Assembly (NCBI GenBank): GCA_017643365.1
Contig: JAEPNO010000001.1
Coordinates: forward strand, 1 to 64,000
DNA length: 64,000 nt
From: Balneolaceae bacterium
GTDB lineage: Bacteria > Bacteroidota > Rhodothermia > Balneolales > Balneolaceae
Reading direction: 5' to 3'
The position numbers were made by a program, and so were the translations under genes. Under the pieces are notes generated by a model, which saw only the letters and a list, made by a program, of their open reading frames with translations, did not search any database and had not been told where the DNA came from. Below, one piece after another: positions 46,501-54,717 of the stretch. The stretch's first letter is position 1. Each line of letters opens with the position of its first letter.

Positions 46501-46979
46501 CCCGTTGAAACTGAAATTAAGCTTCCAGTGCCCACTCCCGGATCGGTATCAAAGAAATATTCCATTGCTTCTATTTCAATTACTGAACCCTCATCAACTA
46601 GAACTAGTTTTTTAACGGGTAAACCCCAATTATCATCCGAATCTTTTGCTCGAATGAATAACGTATGTATTCCTTTAGGTAGCGATGAAGCGTCTATATC
46701 ACCAGTAAAGGTAATTTCGTTGCCAGTAGTAAACGTAGTTATGGAAGTTGCAGCTCCTACTCCCGGATCGGTGTTAAAGAAATACTCTAGTTCGGTAATA
46801 GTTTGCGCTTGAACTCCACTCCCTACTAGTAGAAGGAGAATAATGATATAGCTTAGTTTTTTCTTTAAGTCATCCAGAACAAACTTGCGAAGAATTTGCA
46901 GAGCCATTCTTTGCAATGTTTGATGTTGTGAGGGCTCTTCGCTTCGCTCTGAGTGACCATACAAATAGTACGTATCCAT
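43524..46979 (-). CDS. T9SS-exported multi-domain (cadherin/FN3-like) protein
   Basis: The 1151-residue frame starts at ATG 46979 behind a strong Shine-Dalgarno (GGAGG, 6-nt gap). Residues ~2-35 (with GHSERSEEPS) are encoded by a known type of interspersed repeat and precede a signal peptide near 43-59 (IIILLLLVGSGVQAQ). Three similar ~65-residue units follow (EYFFDTDPGVG ... GIHTLFIRAK ... WGLPIKKLVLID), then cadherin-like tandem domains with NDAP motifs (~285-700), FN3-like domains with WRVRSVD/WRVKVRD (~730-1050) and the T9SS tag. It is probably a surface or extracellular protein. ATG 46907 is an alternative start but lacks the good ribosome site. Confidence 0.82.
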   Translation of the reverse strand: MDTYYLYGHSERSEEPSQHQTLQRMALQILRKFVLDDLKKKLSYIIILLLLVGSGVQAQTITELEYFFNTDPGVGAATSITTFTTGNEITFTGDIDASSLPKGIHTLFIRAKDSDDNWGLPVKKLVLVDEGSVIEIEAMEYFFDTDPGVGTGSLISVSTGTEIDLTTDIDASGVSLGIHTLFIRAKSTSGNWGLPIKKLVLIDKDDPSTISQIVSAEYFFDVDPGFGNAQFLELEDASELEETVSLIADSLTVGLHTLYIRVLDEDGEWSMIVNQEITVTIPPELENLESDTLFVVENSENISITDSLIIKADGDFLIDSAIVDMREFVLENEEMLFISPFDSIEIEQQPGYFKLTGSASAARYQQMLRSVSYSTFSETPSEAPKTISFQVFGNDDSSEVASRTIQVTAVDDLPEKFAELPGIHLPEDVSDSLVITLSGYFRDVDSPIEYFATSQTEQIGVQLIADSLYITATENWFGEGQIQLRVSSNGLELKDSLSVTILPINDEPIATKEIPAVELLEDFEAFLMANLDTLFSDPDLPNDSLRFAINADGSGNISASIKDGNIILNSRLDANGEFSFTVMATDDSAATDSIEISGIVQAVNDAPYLIEALPDTSVDEDAAEFSLLTLSDYFRDVDSELEFEVVNNPANIHLLIKDTNELIVSADPNWNGMQEVVIAATDGEFQINDTLVISVRSINDAAPTQPVLLAPNMHSESTINAYLVWSLAKDTVAFEDPRPLYQIQIDSTTTFENPVVNQSDIGLSTILKATSMKSMFPSVQQEPGDEDSVFAVRLGSLNGSDLLEDDVHYYWRVRSVDNEDSASVWSEPWNFWLNLENDAPMLAKDGFTPADSITVSSVNPVLSWNAGSDPDFSDTPNRLSYIVELSSENEFTQTQFIDTTALGVNSVKAKSLNDEAIYFWRVKVRDDDWVESPWSAVQAFIINQKLDPPNPFELLSPLNTVDTLTTTPTFVWQSTSDSDLFDYVTYRYRISSDSMFNEVIFEGVSQADTTFVPETDLDIGTYFWQVAAVDTDSLVTWASNSENEPFSFEITQKVSNEMTSSVPRDFTLNQNYPNPFNPSSTIQFGIPEASNVRLEVFNLLGQKVSTLVAGDKMQAGWHSIQFDAGNLASGVYIYRIEAGSFVQTKRMMLIK
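46905..46960. repeat. HSERSEE-type interspersed repeat inside a coding N-terminus
   Basis: On the minus strand the DNA around GGTCACTCAGAGCGAAGCGA followed by TGCAAAGAATGGCTCTGCAA is the kind of element that is often mis-annotated as an HSERSEE peptide. Inner AAGAAT and ATTCTT arms give it a palindromic part. Here it lies between a start codon with a good Shine-Dalgarno and a signal peptide, and keeps the frame open. Confidence 0.65.
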
Positions 46980-47017
46980 AATAAACCTCCGTTTGGATTT
47001 GAATTTAAACGTGAGGC

Positions 47018-48049
47018 CTAATTGCCTTTGGCTTTGATCGTAACTTCGAAACTATGTCCAGATTTTATTTTTAATGGACTTAATAAGTCTTTTATTATTG
47101 GAAGTGGACTATCCTCAGTTCTATATGGTTCATTACCGCCCGATGGTCCAATATCAGTCCCATCAGTCCCAGCATTTTTCAATTCTTCAGCTTGAATTTC
47201 AGTATTCCAATATGATTGCCAACCTCCAAAGAAATCTTCGTCTATACGAATATCAACAAATATTTCACCATCTACAGAGGTTATGTTATTCTCACTAATA
47301 TTTGTTCCATAGTTGGGAAGATCAAAGAGTGAGTAATTATTCCTATAAATACTATTGCTTGAGTTTGATCTCCCAAAATTAAAAAGAGCTGTTATATGCC
47401 AAAAAATATTATTCTCAAATACACAATTTCTAATAACTTGAGTATTAGACCAAAAATCTTCAGTATTAGTTAGAATATTATTCGTAAAGTTCGTGTTGTT
47501 AATATCTCCTTGCCTTCCCTTAATAATGCTATTGTTGACATATATTTGCTCAACTTGACCTGTAATTGCAAGTTGGCCACTAAAACTATTATTTATTGAT
47601 AATGTTGAAGCATCTACGATGCTAGCTTGTCCTAAGTTTGTTTGGTTGAAAAGTATATTAGTGGGGATTTTTGAATCATTAGAATTTGAGCCTACGAACA
47701 CTGAAGAAATTTTTAAACCAGAAAAAAATAAATTTTCTCCATCCAATATTATTAAATCACCAAGTTCCGAAACATTGGTTTCTAAATTATTGTTTAAATA
47801 TGGGTGCATACCTATTCCTACAAAAGACAGATTTTTTAAACCATCAATATTTAGGTCTCCATAACTAATTGAACTCGGCATCACATGAATAATATCCCCT
47901 TCTTCGGCGGCATCAATTGCTTCTTGTAAATCAGAGTACACATGATCGCCGTTTGGTGCGCTTCCGGTATTGTCTACGATTAAAGTTCGCTGTGCCAGTG
48001 CACTTACTGAGAAAAGAATTATTGCCAGAAAAGATACTGTTGCTTTCAT
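47018..48049 (-). CDS. Exported right-handed beta-helix protein
   Basis: The 343-residue protein has a signal peptide (VSFLAIILFSVSALAQ). After that, DLQEAIDAAEEGDIIHVMPS near residue 42 is the usual opening of pectate-lyase-like or DUF1565-type beta-helices, and the following region contains many Asn-rich short strands (FVGIGMHPYLNNN, NTNFTNNILTNTEDFW, SIYRNNYSLFD). There is no T9SS tag, so it may be periplasmic or exported by another route. Catalytic residues cannot be identified. It lies 38 bp upstream of the 1151-residue protein gene and is the first gene of that run. Confidence 0.75.
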   Translation of the reverse strand: MKATVSFLAIILFSVSALAQRTLIVDNTGSAPNGDHVYSDLQEAIDAAEEGDIIHVMPSSISYGDLNIDGLKNLSFVGIGMHPYLNNNLETNVSELGDLIILDGENLFFSGLKISSVFVGSNSNDSKIPTNILFNQTNLGQASIVDASTLSINNSFSGQLAITGQVEQIYVNNSIIKGRQGDINNTNFTNNILTNTEDFWSNTQVIRNCVFENNIFWHITALFNFGRSNSSNSIYRNNYSLFDLPNYGTNISENNITSVDGEIFVDIRIDEDFFGGWQSYWNTEIQAEELKNAGTDGTDIGPSGGNEPYRTEDSPLPIIKDLLSPLKIKSGHSFEVTIKAKGN

Positions 48050-48105
48050 AACACCCCTGTTACATTTCGGTTTATCTCATGGTAATAGTTGAACAACAGA
48101 AATTC

Positions 48106-48123
48106 ACTACATGAATATGTAGT
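48106..48123 (-). promoter_or_regulatory. Palindromic promoter motif upstream of the beta-helix gene
   Basis: ACTACATGAATATGTAGT is a perfect 7-4-7 inverted repeat, 57 bp upstream of the start at 48049. A related site lies upstream of the LRR gene at 43469. It is a candidate operator for a dimeric regulator of surface-protein genes (inference). Confidence 0.5.
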
Positions 48124-48193
48124 ATTGAAATGTATGGTTTAAGCACGTTAGACCAATAATAGACTACGATTTATGCTAAACATTCGTCGTTCG

Positions 48194-49981
48194 TCAATCG
48201 TCCTTTGTCGTAGCCAACACCTGCTCTTTGTACTGAAGCTCGTACAGTTTTTTATAGATACCGTTTTCTTGTTGGATGAGTTCTGCGTGTGCCCCTTTTT
48301 CTCGGATTTCTCCTTTGTGCATCACCAGAATGGTATCGGCGTCTTGTATAGTGGATAAACGGTGAGCGATAACGATAGACGTTCGGCCTTTCATCATTTT
48401 TGATGAGGCTTCGGTTACCAGACTTTCAGTTTCGGAATCAACGCTAGAAGTTGCTTCATCCAACACCAAAATCTTTGGATCAAAGACCATTGCCCGAACG
48501 AAACAAATCAATTGTTTCTGCCCCATAGAGAGGGATTTACCCTGTTCTCTTAGCACGTAATCGTATTTGCCCGGCAATTTCTCGATAAAGCGATGCGCCT
48601 CAACCTGGTGACTCGCAGCGATTACCTCTTCTCTGGAAATCCCTTCTTCCCCGAGCGTGATGTTATCCAGAATGGAACCGGTGAACAGGGTATGATCTTG
48701 CAAGACCAACGAGAAATAGTAGCGTAAATCTGACAAGCCCAATTCTTTGATGTCAATTCCATCGAGCTTAATGGAGCCCTTTTGAATTTCGTAAAAACGA
48801 AGTAAGAGGTTGATGATGGTGGTTTTTCCGGCCCCGGTTGCACCAACAATCGCAATATTTTCACCGGGTTTAGCGGTGAATGATACATCGCGAAGTACCC
48901 ATTCTTCCCCCTCGTTGTACTTAAACCACACATTTTCGAATCTGATTTCTCCTTTCGGATCCTCGATGCGTTTGGGCTTTTCTATTTCTTTAATATCGGT
49001 ATCGGTATCAATTACATTGAAAATTCGCTCAGAAGATGCCAACGCCGATTGTAGAGTATTGAATTTTTCTGAAAGTCCGCGAATGGGCATAAAAAACTGG
49101 CGAGCATACTGGATAAAGGCTAAAAGAACACCAAAAGTGACTCCCCCCATCATAGCCCGTCCGCCGCCATACCAAACGATTAACGCCATCGCAAAACTGG
49201 AAAACACTTCAACTAATGGCCAAAAGATCGAGAAGTAAAAGATGGTTTCGACGTGCGCTTCTTTGTGCTTCGCATTAATTTTATTGAACTTTTCACGTTG
49301 TTTATCTTCTCGGTTAAACAACTGAACCACATCCATTCCATTAATGTGTTCTTGAACAAAGGAATTAAGATTTGATATTTGATCACGCACATTCAGGAAG
49401 GCGACACGTACTTTTTCTTTGAACCAAAACGTGGCGTAAAAAAGGATTGGGAGTACCGCAATGGTAACAAAACTCAATTCCCAGTTCATACTGAACATGA
49501 AGTACAGTATAAAAATGATGCGGAATAGATCACCGATTATGGCTACCACTCCATCCGAAAGTAATTCACTCAATGCTTCAACGTCACTCGTGGTTCGGGT
49601 TATGAGTCGCCCGATTGGGTTTTTGTCATAAAACTGTACATGCAACGATTGAATCTTTTTGAAGATCGCATTCCGTAACGAATAGAGCGTACCCTGGCCA
49701 AACCAACGCGTTAGGTATGTGTTACTCATCTGAAGAAGGAACTCGCCAATCAGGGCTCCAAAAAGCAGTAGAATGATATTGAATAAGCCTTCAAAATCAT
49801 CCACAGCGATATAATCATCGATGGCAACCTGCGTAAGTTTGGGGCGAATGGTGCCTAAAAATGACGCAGAAAGAGTAAGTACTACCGCAAGAAGTACGAA
49901 ATACCTATATGGACGCACAAAAAAGTAAAGCCGTTTGATCAGAGTTCTGTCAACGGCTTTAGTAGAATTGTTCTTACTCAT
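48194..49981 (-). CDS. ABC exporter half-transporter, canonical-glutamate subunit (BmrD-like)
   Basis: The 595-residue protein has six transmembrane helices (~25-310) and a C-terminal NBD. Walker A is GATGAGKTTI, the signature is LSMGQKQ instead of LSGGQ, Walker B with catalytic Glu is ILVLDEATSSVD, and the H-loop is IAHRLST. A deviant signature plus an intact Glu is what the TM288/BmrD-type subunit of heterodimeric exporters shows. The partner is the gene at 51429. Substrates are likely hydrophobic compounds or lipids, but this is not shown. The last codons and stop fall in a TGACGAA-type repeat. It begins 9 nt after rnz. Confidence 0.88.
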   Translation of the reverse strand: MSKNNSTKAVDRTLIKRLYFFVRPYRYFVLLAVVLTLSASFLGTIRPKLTQVAIDDYIAVDDFEGLFNIILLLFGALIGEFLLQMSNTYLTRWFGQGTLYSLRNAIFKKIQSLHVQFYDKNPIGRLITRTTSDVEALSELLSDGVVAIIGDLFRIIFILYFMFSMNWELSFVTIAVLPILFYATFWFKEKVRVAFLNVRDQISNLNSFVQEHINGMDVVQLFNREDKQREKFNKINAKHKEAHVETIFYFSIFWPLVEVFSSFAMALIVWYGGGRAMMGGVTFGVLLAFIQYARQFFMPIRGLSEKFNTLQSALASSERIFNVIDTDTDIKEIEKPKRIEDPKGEIRFENVWFKYNEGEEWVLRDVSFTAKPGENIAIVGATGAGKTTIINLLLRFYEIQKGSIKLDGIDIKELGLSDLRYYFSLVLQDHTLFTGSILDNITLGEEGISREEVIAASHQVEAHRFIEKLPGKYDYVLREQGKSLSMGQKQLICFVRAMVFDPKILVLDEATSSVDSETESLVTEASSKMMKGRTSIVIAHRLSTIQDADTILVMHKGEIREKGAHAELIQQENGIYKKLYELQYKEQVLATTKDD

Positions 49982-49990
49982 TTAAATGAT

Positions 49991-51361
49991 TTAGAAGCGA
50001 TCGAAATCGTCGTAGGATGTTCTAGGACTGATTGACCGTTTAGGCATTTCCTCTTTGTTGTCATCGTTTTTATAACGTGGCTTAAATCGATCAGGATCGT
50101 CGTTTTTGTACCTGCGGTCGTCGTTTCGGTCACTACGATTGTAGTCGCTACTTCCGCCATAGCGATCTCCGCGATTGTTATCGTAACGACCGCCACCTCC
50201 ACTACTTCTGTTATTATCGTAACGGACACCGCCGCCGCCTCGGCTGCGATATCCTCCGCCGCCACCACCGCGATCATCTCTGCCTCTAGGCTTTCTGGAT
50301 CGGAAGTTTCGGTTTCCACCACCACGGCTATCTCGGCCACCGTGAGAACGGCCTCTGCCGCCTCCACCGCCTCGATAATTGCCTTCATCCGGCTTGGTAA
50401 GATCTTTGAGTTCAACCTTTGCTTCTACAATGCCGCGCTCGTGCGAAGGATCGGTAAAAATTGGTCGTAGCTCATTTGCTAACCACGTTGGATAAAATCC
50501 ATCACGTGCCTCCTTGAGGAGAACATGCAGATTTGTATAGCGAGCTGAAAAATGACCTAATACCAATAATTTAGTTTGAGCCTCGGTAGCAACTCGAGCT
50601 GCATCTGATGCGGTTGAATGCCCCGTTTCGCGTGCTTTATCAGCAAGTTGGTTACTGAATGTTGCCTCATGATAAAGGATGTTGGTGTTCATCGCCAACT
50701 TTACAGAATTTGGGCAGTACTCGGTATCAGAAACATAGGCAAAACTGTCACCCGGGCGTGGATGACCAACTATTTCATAGCTTTCAATTACCGTTCCGTC
50801 TTCAAGAGTGATATCGTTGCCGGCTTTCAATTCTTTAAATTGATCGTCTTCGGTAATACCTAACGAAGCCGCTTTATCCGCATCAACTTTACCGGGTTTA
50901 TCTTTTTCCTGGAAACGGTATCCAAGGCAAAATCTCTTATGCTTTAAAGGACGAGCTTCAACATAAAAATCGTCCTCATCGAGAACTCTTTGTTCTTCAA
51001 TATCTTCTTCAACCTCAACGAAGTTTACTTCAAAACTTAGCGTAACTCCCGAAAAGTTGAGGTTCCACTCTACAAACTCTTTAATTCCTTTAGGTCCAAC
51101 AATATTCAACATTTTATCGCGACGCTGCAACTGAAGCGTTGAGATCAGTCCCATTAATCCCGAATAGTGATCAACGTCAAAATGTGAAATGAAAATACTG
51201 TCGATTTTGGATCGTTTTAATCCTGCTTGAAGCATTCTCATTTGTGCGTTTTCTCCGCAATCGAATAGAAAAACGCTTCCTTCTCTCCAGAGTGCTACAG
51301 CGGGTAGGTGTCGTATTGCTGTTGGTGTGGCGGATGCAATGCCTAGTGGTACTACAATCAT
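49991..51361 (-). CDS. rnz: Ribonuclease Z-like MBL enzyme with RGG-rich C-terminal tail
   Basis: The 456-residue protein has an RNase Z domain (~1-325): the metal motif is HFDVDH (residues 60-65) in place of HxHxDH, so the second His is Asp. Other ligands look intact (ARPLKHKRFCLGYRF, YVSDT, LYHEATF, GHSTASDAARVA, LVLGHFSARY). RNase Z removes 3' trailers from pre-tRNA. From ~330 the chain becomes a Gly/Arg/Asp/Asn-rich tail with many RGG-like units (YRGGGGGRGRSHGGRDSRGG) to residue 456, which is likely disordered and RNA-binding. It lies between the two halves of an ABC exporter on one strand. Confidence 0.85.
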   Translation of the reverse strand: MIVVPLGIASATPTAIRHLPAVALWREGSVFLFDCGENAQMRMLQAGLKRSKIDSIFISHFDVDHYSGLMGLISTLQLQRRDKMLNIVGPKGIKEFVEWNLNFSGVTLSFEVNFVEVEEDIEEQRVLDEDDFYVEARPLKHKRFCLGYRFQEKDKPGKVDADKAASLGITEDDQFKELKAGNDITLEDGTVIESYEIVGHPRPGDSFAYVSDTEYCPNSVKLAMNTNILYHEATFSNQLADKARETGHSTASDAARVATEAQTKLLVLGHFSARYTNLHVLLKEARDGFYPTWLANELRPIFTDPSHERGIVEAKVELKDLTKPDEGNYRGGGGGRGRSHGGRDSRGGGNRNFRSRKPRGRDDRGGGGGGYRSRGGGGVRYDNNRSSGGGGRYDNNRGDRYGGSSDYNRSDRNDDRRYKNDDPDRFKPRYKNDDNKEEMPKRSISPRTSYDDFDRF

Positions 51362-51428
51362 TTTGTTCTCCCAATTACCTGTGGTACGATGCGTTCAACA
51401 TCGTTGCCTGTTGGTTTTTATTTTTTAG

Positions 51429-53222
51429 TTAGATTTGTGCTAGTTCTTGTTCAAGTATTTGTTTTTTATACATAGCCTTATAGCGACCGTCGTATTTTAA
51501 AAGCTCTTCGTGGGTGCCTTTTTCTGTAATCTGCCCATCTTCGATGTAAAATATTTTGTCTGCGTCTTTTATTGTAGAGATTCTATGACTTATCGTGATG
51601 GTAGTTTTATCGCCCAGCTCGTTCTTTAAGTTCTTCAATATTGCGTCTTCAGTTTTTGTATCTACTGCACTTAAAGAATCGTCGAATATAAGCATTTCAG
51701 GACTCTTAATTAATGCTCTTGCGATAGCTGTACGTTGCTTCTGTCCTCCGGATAATGTTATTCCCCGTTCGCCGAGCATAGTCTTAAATTTTTTCTCAAA
51801 ATCCAAAATATTCTCTTTAACCATTGCCATTTCTGCGGCTTTTTCAATTTGTTGATCCGATGCGTCTTGAATACCGAACGCTATATTATCACCAATCGTA
51901 TCCGAGAACAAAAACGTTCCCTGAGGAACAAAGCCAATATCACGGCGAAGGTTTTCTAAAGGTAACTCCTTTACATTTATATTATCGATAAAAACATCCC
52001 CTTCAGTTGTATCAAATAACCGTGGAATTAATTGAATCAATGTAGTTTTACCCGAACCTGTTCGTCCAACAATGGCAACATTTTGTCCTGCCTCGATGGT
52101 TAGATTTAGATTTTTGATTACAAACTCATCTGAATCGGGATACTTGAACCACACATTTCTGAATTCAATTTTTCCGGCGATTGGTTTGTAATCATCACTT
52201 TTCTCGGATTCTATTTCCAATGGGTAATCCAGAATTTCTTTAATGCGATACCAAGAAGCCAACGATTTCTGAAAACGATTTGTGGTGTATCCCAAAGCTG
52301 CAACCGGCCAAATCAAATACGCTACATAAATCAAGAACTCGGCAATATTCCCAACCGACAAGCTCCCTTCAATTATCATGTTACCCCCCTGCCAGATAAC
52401 GATGATGAGCGAAATGCCAATTAAAAAATTAAGTCCCGGATGAAACAACGATTCGATCATATCCAGACGTAACTTCTTTTTTCTGTAATCCTCGCTCAAT
52501 AATTCAAATTTATCTTGTTCGCTTTGAACTCGATTATAGGCTTTGATGAGACGGATGCTCGAAAAAGTTTCTTTGGCTTGCCCGGCAAGTTTAGAATATT
52601 GTTCCTGAATAATTATGCTGTGTTTATGGATGTATCCGGTAATCCAATATGCAAATAGGGATAACAACGGAAGTGGTAGCAGCGCCCAAAGCATGAGTTC
52701 GGAGTTAACCAAATACATCATTGTAATTACGAATCCGGCACGAGTTACCGTATTTATGCTGTACATAATCACAGGGCCATAGTATTCGCGTACTTTGTTG
52801 ATGTCTTCGGTAGCGCGTACATACACCTCACCTTGCGAGTACTTTGCATAGAAGCTCTGTGGTAATGCCATCAGTTTACGAATCATATCGTTTCTGATAT
52901 CATATTCCACTTTCCGAGAACTTACGATGAGAGTCTGACGAGTTAGAAAGAGAAAAAATCCGTACAGTATTACTGCTCCTAATAAGTACAGCGAATTCAT
53001 CGCCAAAATTTTACCAACCTCGCTAGCAAAAAGAGTATCCAATAAATTATCCGGAACTTCGTAATCTCCTTCCGATAGCTGTTCAATTCTATCCATAGTC
53101 TTTCGGATAAGAACCGGGATCCAGACTAGGAAAAAATTAGCAGCCGTTAGAAATATCGCACCTAACACTACGGTTAGCTTATATTTCTTCAGATACTTAT
53201 TTAACTCTTTTAATGCTTCCAA
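51429..53222 (-). CDS. ABC exporter half-transporter, degenerate-site subunit (BmrC-like)
   Basis: The 597-residue protein begins at a TTG (53222); an in-frame stop lies four codons upstream and the next Met would remove the first membrane helix. Six transmembrane helices (~15-320) precede the NBD: Walker A GRTGSGKTT, signature LSGGQKQ, Walker B MLIFDDSLSAVD, H-loop ISHRIST. The catalytic Glu after Walker B is Asp, as in BmrC/TM287-type subunits of heterodimeric exporters. Together with the 48194 gene it would form one active and one degenerate ATP site. It starts 15 nt after the AtuA-like gene. Confidence 0.88.
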   Translation of the reverse strand: MEALKELNKYLKKYKLTVVLGAIFLTAANFFLVWIPVLIRKTMDRIEQLSEGDYEVPDNLLDTLFASEVGKILAMNSLYLLGAVILYGFFLFLTRQTLIVSSRKVEYDIRNDMIRKLMALPQSFYAKYSQGEVYVRATEDINKVREYYGPVIMYSINTVTRAGFVITMMYLVNSELMLWALLPLPLLSLFAYWITGYIHKHSIIIQEQYSKLAGQAKETFSSIRLIKAYNRVQSEQDKFELLSEDYRKKKLRLDMIESLFHPGLNFLIGISLIIVIWQGGNMIIEGSLSVGNIAEFLIYVAYLIWPVAALGYTTNRFQKSLASWYRIKEILDYPLEIESEKSDDYKPIAGKIEFRNVWFKYPDSDEFVIKNLNLTIEAGQNVAIVGRTGSGKTTLIQLIPRLFDTTEGDVFIDNINVKELPLENLRRDIGFVPQGTFLFSDTIGDNIAFGIQDASDQQIEKAAEMAMVKENILDFEKKFKTMLGERGITLSGGQKQRTAIARALIKSPEMLIFDDSLSAVDTKTEDAILKNLKNELGDKTTITISHRISTIKDADKIFYIEDGQITEKGTHEELLKYDGRYKAMYKKQILEQELAQI

Positions 53223-53237
53223 ATTGATGATTCAGTG

Positions 53238-54602
53238 TTAAACTGAAAATACCTCTACGGTTGGTGTAACTGCTTTTTTATCTAACAATGCGGGCCAGTA
53301 GGCAACTATCTCACTTGCTTTAGGTCTTCCACCGGCAAAACCTGTAACTCCACTTGGTCCGGTAAGAATTAAGGGTGCAATTTCCATCCCAAACCGATTG
53401 ATGTCATTTTTGTTCATCCCACAAATTGAAACGCGCATCTGAATTTCATCGAAATCGTCATTATCAGCATCCGATGCAGGTTTTTCTGTGGTTCCGTTAT
53501 AACCAACAAATTCGCTATGAAATTCATCGATAGAGAGATTTAGTGCTTTGGCTCGTTCTTCAAGAATCTCAGCCCCTTTTTGAGCTTTCTTCAATGCATC
53601 AGGCCAGCAATACACCAAGGTTGCTGAAAGCTTGTAACCATCGTTATAGCTTGCTGATATTTTATAGGTTGGTGTTTCCGGTCTACCTTTTATGCCGGTT
53701 ACTTTAACTCGATTTTTGCCCGCATCTTCAAGATGAACAGTAGTAAAATCAGCAATTACATCAGGTGTGATGTATTCTTTCGGATTGCCGATTTCGTACA
53801 ACAATTGCTCTTTAACCGTCATTTGATTTACTAGCCCACCGGTGCCTTCGTGTTTTGTAACGAAGAAAGTTCCATCGGGTTTGCCTTCGATAATTGGGAA
53901 TCCAATATTGGTGAAATCTTCAACTTGTTCCCAATCGGTGAAATTACCGCCAGAAACTTGAGCTCCACATTCGATAATATGACCGGCAATGGTGCCAATC
54001 GCCATTTTATCGTAATCAGAATAGTCCCAACCGAACTCATAAATCATTGGAGCGAGTGTTAGGCCGGTATCAGTTACGCGACCAGTAATAATTACATTTG
54101 CTCCTTTTTCGAGTGCTTCAACAACAGCCCTGCATCCAAAATAAACATTGGCGCTGAGTAGATTTTCTTTAACCGTTGTAATAGGTTCGCCGGTTTCCAT
54201 GTTTTTCAGAGCGTGCCCATCGGCTATTAACTCGTCAATATTTGGTAAGATATTATCGCCGGCTACTACGGCCACTTTGATATTCTTAACGCCTTTTTCT
54301 TTGGCGATTTTTAAAATTTCGTCTTTACAAGCGTGAGGATTTACACCACCTGCATTACTAATTACTTTAATGCCGTCGTTTTCAATTTCCGGTAAAATTT
54401 GGTCTATTACATTAACGAAATCACGTGCATAGCCCCATTCGGGATTTCTTAATTTCTGTTTTTGCATGATGCTCATGGTTACCTCTGCGAGGTAGTCCAT
54501 TACTAAATAATCGATTGGACCCTTTTTAACTTGATTAACGGGTGCGTTAGGTAAATCACCCCAAAATCCCTGACCGGACGCGATACGAATAGATTCTTTC
54601 AA
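53238..54602 (-). CDS. AtuA-like (DUF1446) protein
   Basis: The 454-residue protein belongs to the DUF1446/AtuA family: IASGQGFWGDLPNAP, DYLVMDYLAEVTMS, SNAGGVNPHACKDEI, and NVIITGRVTDTGLTLAPMIY. AtuA is linked to acyclic terpene degradation in Pseudomonas, but family function is poorly defined. It starts at TTG 54602; no Met lies before the conserved N-terminus. It is the first gene of the exporter-rnz group, with a 15-nt gap to the ABC subunit. A link to transport is not evident. Confidence 0.85.
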   Translation of the reverse strand: MKESIRIASGQGFWGDLPNAPVNQVKKGPIDYLVMDYLAEVTMSIMQKQKLRNPEWGYARDFVNVIDQILPEIENDGIKVISNAGGVNPHACKDEILKIAKEKGVKNIKVAVVAGDNILPNIDELIADGHALKNMETGEPITTVKENLLSANVYFGCRAVVEALEKGANVIITGRVTDTGLTLAPMIYEFGWDYSDYDKMAIGTIAGHIIECGAQVSGGNFTDWEQVEDFTNIGFPIIEGKPDGTFFVTKHEGTGGLVNQMTVKEQLLYEIGNPKEYITPDVIADFTTVHLEDAGKNRVKVTGIKGRPETPTYKISASYNDGYKLSATLVYCWPDALKKAQKGAEILEERAKALNLSIDEFHSEFVGYNGTTEKPASDADNDDFDEIQMRVSICGMNKNDINRFGMEIAPLILTGPSGVTGFAGGRPKASEIVAYWPALLDKKAVTPTVEVFSV

Positions 54603-54668
54603 CTGATTTTATTTTTTATAGATGTTATATGAATATCGGAAGATGAGTGATGGTAGTAAAATAAAAAA

Positions 54669-54695
54669 CCCTGCCTGAAGACAGGCAGGGTTTTT
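54669..54695 (-). terminator. Strong intrinsic terminator of the S8 peptidase gene
   Basis: CCCTGCCTG (54669-54677) and CAGGCAGGG (54682-54690) form a 9-bp GC-rich stem with a 4-nt loop, flanked by A-runs and T-runs on both sides, so it would work in either direction. It lies 28 nt beyond the S8 stop. Confidence 0.92.
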
Positions 54696-54717
54696 GTAAA
54701 AAGCTTGAAAATGATTG

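Noticed and set aside
49978-50415. 145-residue Glu/Ala/Val-rich frame over the RNase Z tail
   Set aside because: Same strand, different frame of the Gly/Arg repeat codons; no start signal and low complexity.
53238-54602. Terpene-degradation locus
   Set aside because: Only an AtuA-like gene is present; no other atu genes are nearby, so the pathway is not supported.
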